Source: Bacteroidota bacterium (lineage in GTDB: Bacteria; Bacteroidota; Bacteroidia; Chitinophagales; Chitinophagaceae). Taken from it: a DNA stretch of 64,000 bases. The stretch spans positions 1 to 64,000 of the forward strand of contig JABDBG010000001.1 of assembly GCA_013288745.1 (NCBI GenBank), given 5' to 3'. Position numbers and translations under genes: made by a program. Positions 60,056-64,000 of the stretch are shown here, one piece after another. The notes under the pieces were generated by a model. The model saw only the letters and a list, made by a program, of their open reading frames with translations. It did no database searches and was not told the origin of the DNA. How positions within the stretch are numbered: position 1 is the first letter of the stretch; every line of letters begins with the position of its first letter.

Positions 60056-60151
60056 TTACCTTTGCGTAGATGATTTCTTCTGGCCTTGTATCTTTATTTG
60101 GTTAAAGTACTATATAAGTGCCAATATATTTTAATACAAACGCAAAGGTAA
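60056..60151. repeat. 12-bp inverted repeat enclosing the right 33-nt repeat copy
   Basis: TTACCTTTGCGT (60056-60067) / ACGCAAAGGTAA (60140-60151); both arms contain TACCTTTG promoter-like boxes. Confidence 0.7.
60099..60131 (+). repeat. Right copy of 33-nt inverted repeat
   Basis: TGGTTAAAGTACTATATAAGTGCCAATATATTT. Confidence 0.9.
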
Positions 60152-60291
60152 ACCCATTTTTTGCAAAAATTTGTAGTAGAAATGCTAACAGATGTGTAAA
60201 ACTGCTTCTAATTGGGTACCAATAACTGCACATATGTGTAAAACCCTATTAGAAAAAAAGGCGATTTGTAACGATATTTGTAAGAGACATT

Positions 60292-63200
60292 ATGAAGTTT
60301 TCCCATTTACACGTTCACACGCAATTTTCGCTATTAGATGGAGCCGCATCCATCAAAAACCTGTATAAAAAGGCGATCAGCGACGGTATGCCCGCCCTCG
60401 CCATCAGCGATCATGGTAATATGTTCGGTGCCTTTGAATTTGTAAAAGAAGCTTACAACCATAAAAATGATGATGGCACGCTAAAAGTAAAGCCAATTGT
60501 AGGTTGTGAATTCTATATCACAACAGATAGGACCAGGAAAACTTTCAGTAAAGATGAAAAAGACCCCCGCAACCATCAGATACTACTAGCCAAGAATGAA
60601 ATTGGTTATAAGAATTTAGTAAAGCTTACTTCACTCGGTTATATCGAAGGAATGTACTCTAAATATCCGCGCATCGATAAAGCGCTGATCAATAAATACC
60701 ACGAAGGATTAATTGCCACCACGTGTTGCCTCGGTGCATTGGTGCCACAAACCATTTTAAAGAAAGGCGAAGAAGAAGGCGAAAATGAATTTAAATGGTG
60801 GCTGAATATTTTCCAGGAAGATTATTATGTAGAGCTGCAGCGCCACGGCATTCCCGAACAGGAAAAAGTGAATGAAGTGCTGTTGAAGTTCGCTAAAAAA
60901 TACAATGTAAAAGTTATTGCGTCGAATGATTCGCATTACGTGGATCAGAAAGATTTTAATGCGCATGATATTTTGTTATGCATCAACACCGGCGAAAAGC
61001 AATCTACGCCCGCCATGCGCGAGTTCAGCGATGATGATGTAATGACGAAGAACAAACGCTTCGCATTTCCTAACGATCAGTTCTATTTGAAGAGCACAGC
61101 AGAAATGACCAAACTCTTTGGTGATATCCCTCAAGCGATCGACAATACCAACGAGATCGTTGATAAGGTGGAACTGTTGAATTTAAAGCGCGATATCTTA
61201 TTACCATTCTTCGAAGTGCCCGCCAATTTTAAATCACAGGATGAATACCTGGAGCATTTGACCTGGACAGGCGCTAAAGAACGCTACAAAATACTAACAC
61301 CCGAAAGCGAAGAGCGTTTACAGTTCGAGCTACGCATCATTCGAGAAATGGGTTTTGCAGGTTACTTCTTAATTGTAAGTGATTTTATTAAGGCCGGCAG
61401 AGATATGGGCGTATTCATCGGCCCGGGCCGTGGATCCGCTGCAGGCAGTGCCGTGGCCTATTGCATCGGCATCACCAATATTGATCCTATCAAATACAAC
61501 TTACTATTCGAAAGGTTTTTGAACCCTGAACGTAAGTCCATGCCCGATATTGACACGGATTTTGATGATGAGGGCCGTCAAAAAGTAATTGATTACGTAG
61601 TTAAAAAATACGGCAAAGAACAGGTAGCACAGATCATCACTTATGGTACAATGGCTGCCAAATCAAGTATCGCCGATGTATCAAGGGTTATGGATCTGCC
61701 GTTGGCAGAAAGCAGGGCTATTTCTAAATTGGTCCCTGAGCGACCGGGCATTAATCTGAAAAGATTATTGCATGCGCCGATGACCAACAAAGAAGCCAAA
61801 GAAACCAAAAGCACCGAAAAATCTTTAGAAGAAAAAGAAGGTTTGCAAGGTGATGATGCGGAAAATGTAAAGAAGCTGCGTGAGATTTACAATGGTACCG
61901 ATCTCAATAGCAAGATCCTCCACGAAGCAGAAATTCTGGAAGGCTCGGTGCGAAATACCGGTATCCATGCTTCGGCTATTATCATTGCGCCAAAAGACCT
62001 GACCGATCTTTTACCGGTGGCAACATCCAAAGAATCTGAGCTTTGGTTAACACAGATCGAGGGCAATACCATCGAAGAAGCAGGCGTAATTAAAATGGAC
62101 TTCCTGGGTTTAAAAACCCTTAGTATCATGAAGACTGCTTTGCGCTTAATAAAAGAAAATCATGGAGTTACAATAGATATTGATTATATTCCTTTAGATG
62201 ACGAGAAGACCTATAAACTCTATCAGCAAGGCGATACAAACGGTACATTTCAGTTTGAAAGTCCGGGTATGCAAAAGTACCTGCGCGAGCTGAAGCCTGA
62301 TAAATTTGATGACTTGATTGCGATGAATGCCTTGTATCGCCCGGGGCCAATGTCGTATATCCCCGACTTTATCGACCGCAAGCATGGCAAGAAACAAGTT
62401 GTCTACGATCTGGCAGATATGGAAGAATACCTCAAGGAAACGAACGGTATTACTGTCTACCAGGAACAGGTAATGTTACTCTCTCAAAAGCTCGCCGGTT
62501 TTAGTAAAGGCGATGCCGATGTGTTGCGTAAAGCGATGGGTAAAAAGCAAAAAGCGGTACTGGATAAAATGAAAGTACAGTTTGTTGAAGGTGCTACCGC
62601 GAAAGGCCATGACAAAGACATTCTAGAAAAAGTATGGACGGATTGGGAAGCATTTGCCCAATACGCTTTCAATAAATCTCACTCCACTTGCTATGCTTTT
62701 GTGGCTTATCAAACGGCCTATTTAAAAGCGCATTATCCGAGTGAATACATGGCCGCGGTGTTGAACCATGCCGGCAGCATTGACAAGATCACTTTCTTTA
62801 TGGAAGAATGCAAACGCATGGGATTGAAAGTACTCGGTCCGGACATCAATGAATCACAAAATGGTTTTGCGGTGAACATGAAGGGCGAGATACGTTTTGG
62901 TTTCAGCGGTTTAAAAGGCGTAGGCGAAAATGCCATTGAAAATATTATCCTGGAAAGAACCAAACACGGCCCGTTCGTATCGATCTACGATATGGCAAAA
63001 AGGATCAACCAGCGGGCAGCCAATAAAAAATCTCTTGAGTCACTCGCCTACTCCGGTGCCTTTGATTGTTTTAAAGATATCATCCGGGCACAATATTTTT
63101 ATGCGGCTCCGGGCGATGTACAGGGATTGGATAAGATATTGAAATTCGGCAGCGTGTTTCAGTCGCAGGCTTCCAGTTCTGCCAACACCTTATTCGGTGA

Positions 63201-63921
63201 TATGCAGATGCCGGAAATTACACCGCCCAAATTGTCTATCTGCGAACCATGGCCTTTATCAGTACAGCTCGATTATGAAAAAGATGTAACGGGCATGTAC
63301 ATGAGCGGACACCCATTAGACAATTTCAAATTCGAGATGAAGCATTACAGCATTACGCCCTTGGCGGAATATGTTGAGTTTAAAAATGCAGTGAACTTAC
63401 ATCCCAACCCATCAAGGCAGTTCCGCGTAGCAGGTTTGGTGGTAGACGCGCAACACAGGCTAACAAAAACAGGCAAGAACTTCGGGATATTAACAATAGA
63501 AGATTACAGTGGCAAAGCAGAGTTCATGCTATGGAGCGAAGACTATGTGAAATACACCAACTACCTCGAAAAAGGAATGATCGTTTTGGTAGAAGGCGGA
63601 TTTAAGACAAGGTACAACAGTGATCAATACGAATTCAAACTATCGAAGATACATTTGCTGGAAACAGTAAAGCCTACCCTAACCAAACAGGTATCGATAG
63701 AAATTCAGCCGCAGTTCATTAAAGAAGAATTCGTAACTTTTATAGAAAAGAACATCAAAGAAAACCCCGGCAAAACATCTATCAAATTCAATATCGTAGA
63801 TACGCGCCACAATTATAAATTCGGCATGTACACCTTAGAAAAAGGTTTCACCATGAACGATGATATGGCAGTATTTTTGAACGAGAACCCGGATATTGAG
63901 GTGAGTGTTTTAACGAATTGA
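60292..63921 (+). CDS. dnaE: DNA polymerase III subunit alpha
   Basis: MKFSHLHVHTQFSLLDGAASI PHP domain, PDIDTDFDDEGRQKVIDYV, GPGRGSAAGSAVAYCI; 1209 aa. Confidence 0.97.
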   Translation: MKFSHLHVHTQFSLLDGAASIKNLYKKAISDGMPALAISDHGNMFGAFEFVKEAYNHKNDDGTLKVKPIVGCEFYITTDRTRKTFSKDEKDPRNHQILLAKNEIGYKNLVKLTSLGYIEGMYSKYPRIDKALINKYHEGLIATTCCLGALVPQTILKKGEEEGENEFKWWLNIFQEDYYVELQRHGIPEQEKVNEVLLKFAKKYNVKVIASNDSHYVDQKDFNAHDILLCINTGEKQSTPAMREFSDDDVMTKNKRFAFPNDQFYLKSTAEMTKLFGDIPQAIDNTNEIVDKVELLNLKRDILLPFFEVPANFKSQDEYLEHLTWTGAKERYKILTPESEERLQFELRIIREMGFAGYFLIVSDFIKAGRDMGVFIGPGRGSAAGSAVAYCIGITNIDPIKYNLLFERFLNPERKSMPDIDTDFDDEGRQKVIDYVVKKYGKEQVAQIITYGTMAAKSSIADVSRVMDLPLAESRAISKLVPERPGINLKRLLHAPMTNKEAKETKSTEKSLEEKEGLQGDDAENVKKLREIYNGTDLNSKILHEAEILEGSVRNTGIHASAIIIAPKDLTDLLPVATSKESELWLTQIEGNTIEEAGVIKMDFLGLKTLSIMKTALRLIKENHGVTIDIDYIPLDDEKTYKLYQQGDTNGTFQFESPGMQKYLRELKPDKFDDLIAMNALYRPGPMSYIPDFIDRKHGKKQVVYDLADMEEYLKETNGITVYQEQVMLLSQKLAGFSKGDADVLRKAMGKKQKAVLDKMKVQFVEGATAKGHDKDILEKVWTDWEAFAQYAFNKSHSTCYAFVAYQTAYLKAHYPSEYMAAVLNHAGSIDKITFFMEECKRMGLKVLGPDINESQNGFAVNMKGEIRFGFSGLKGVGENAIENIILERTKHGPFVSIYDMAKRINQRAANKKSLESLAYSGAFDCFKDIIRAQYFYAAPGDVQGLDKILKFGSVFQSQASSSANTLFGDMQMPEITPPKLSICEPWPLSVQLDYEKDVTGMYMSGHPLDNFKFEMKHYSITPLAEYVEFKNAVNLHPNPSRQFRVAGLVVDAQHRLTKTGKNFGILTIEDYSGKAEFMLWSEDYVKYTNYLEKGMIVLVEGGFKTRYNSDQYEFKLSKIHLLETVKPTLTKQVSIEIQPQFIKEEFVTFIEKNIKENPGKTSIKFNIVDTRHNYKFGMYTLEKGFTMNDDMAVFLNENPDIEVSVLTN

Positions 63922-63923
63922 TT

Positions 63924-63962
63924 TGGTGATGTGATGATTTGAAAATGTGATGATGATTTGCA
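63924..63962. repeat. GATGATTTG-type microrepeat after dnaE
   Basis: TTTGGTGATGTGATGATTTGAAAATGTGATGATGATTTG. Confidence 0.6.
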
Positions 63963-64000
63963 AGGCAATTTTTCTACAATATGCATGACAGTATGCTGAC

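Noticed and set aside
1-64000. CRISPR array
   Set aside because: No regularly spaced direct repeats with unique spacers were seen; the repeats found are tandem coding repeats or dispersed microrepeats.

Overview
This 64 kb window looks like a Bacteroidota chromosome, probably a Chitinophagaceae relative. That placement rests on T9SS type-A sorting domains, TAnnTTTG -7 promoter boxes, LytS/LytTR regulators and a fused DAHP synthase-chorismate mutase. Most of it is housekeeping: ribE, hscA, a complete aromatic operon (pheA, aminotransferase, tyrA, DAHP synthase-CM, aroB, aroA, aroC), fabI, panC, ppk1/ppx, mutS2, tandem msrA and dnaE. There are two tRNAs (Met-CAT, Ser-TGA). The strongest new observation is a complete ribosome-mediated attenuator upstream of pheA (15868-16042, minus strand). 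It has a well-spaced promoter, a 23-aa Phe/Tyr-rich leader peptide (MALTTNTRFYFSYYFRNSTGVFC), a pause hairpin, an alternative antiterminator pairing (10 of 11 bp) and a terminator just before pheA. Other leads: an ECF sigma factor next to a fused anti-sigma-like/TM/trypsin-like protease; a 2.6 kb accessory cassette (57503-60131) bounded by 33-nt inverted repeats (31/33 identical) carrying a DUF1883 gene, an untracked 59-aa ORF, a switch-like leader, an IS1595-type transposase and a candidate structured RNA; a putative island between tRNA-Met and a tRNA 3'-end relic at 27.25 kb; and several AT-rich microrepeat families, some read in frame as protein. All calls come from reading the sequence. 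No homology search, folding or expression data were available.
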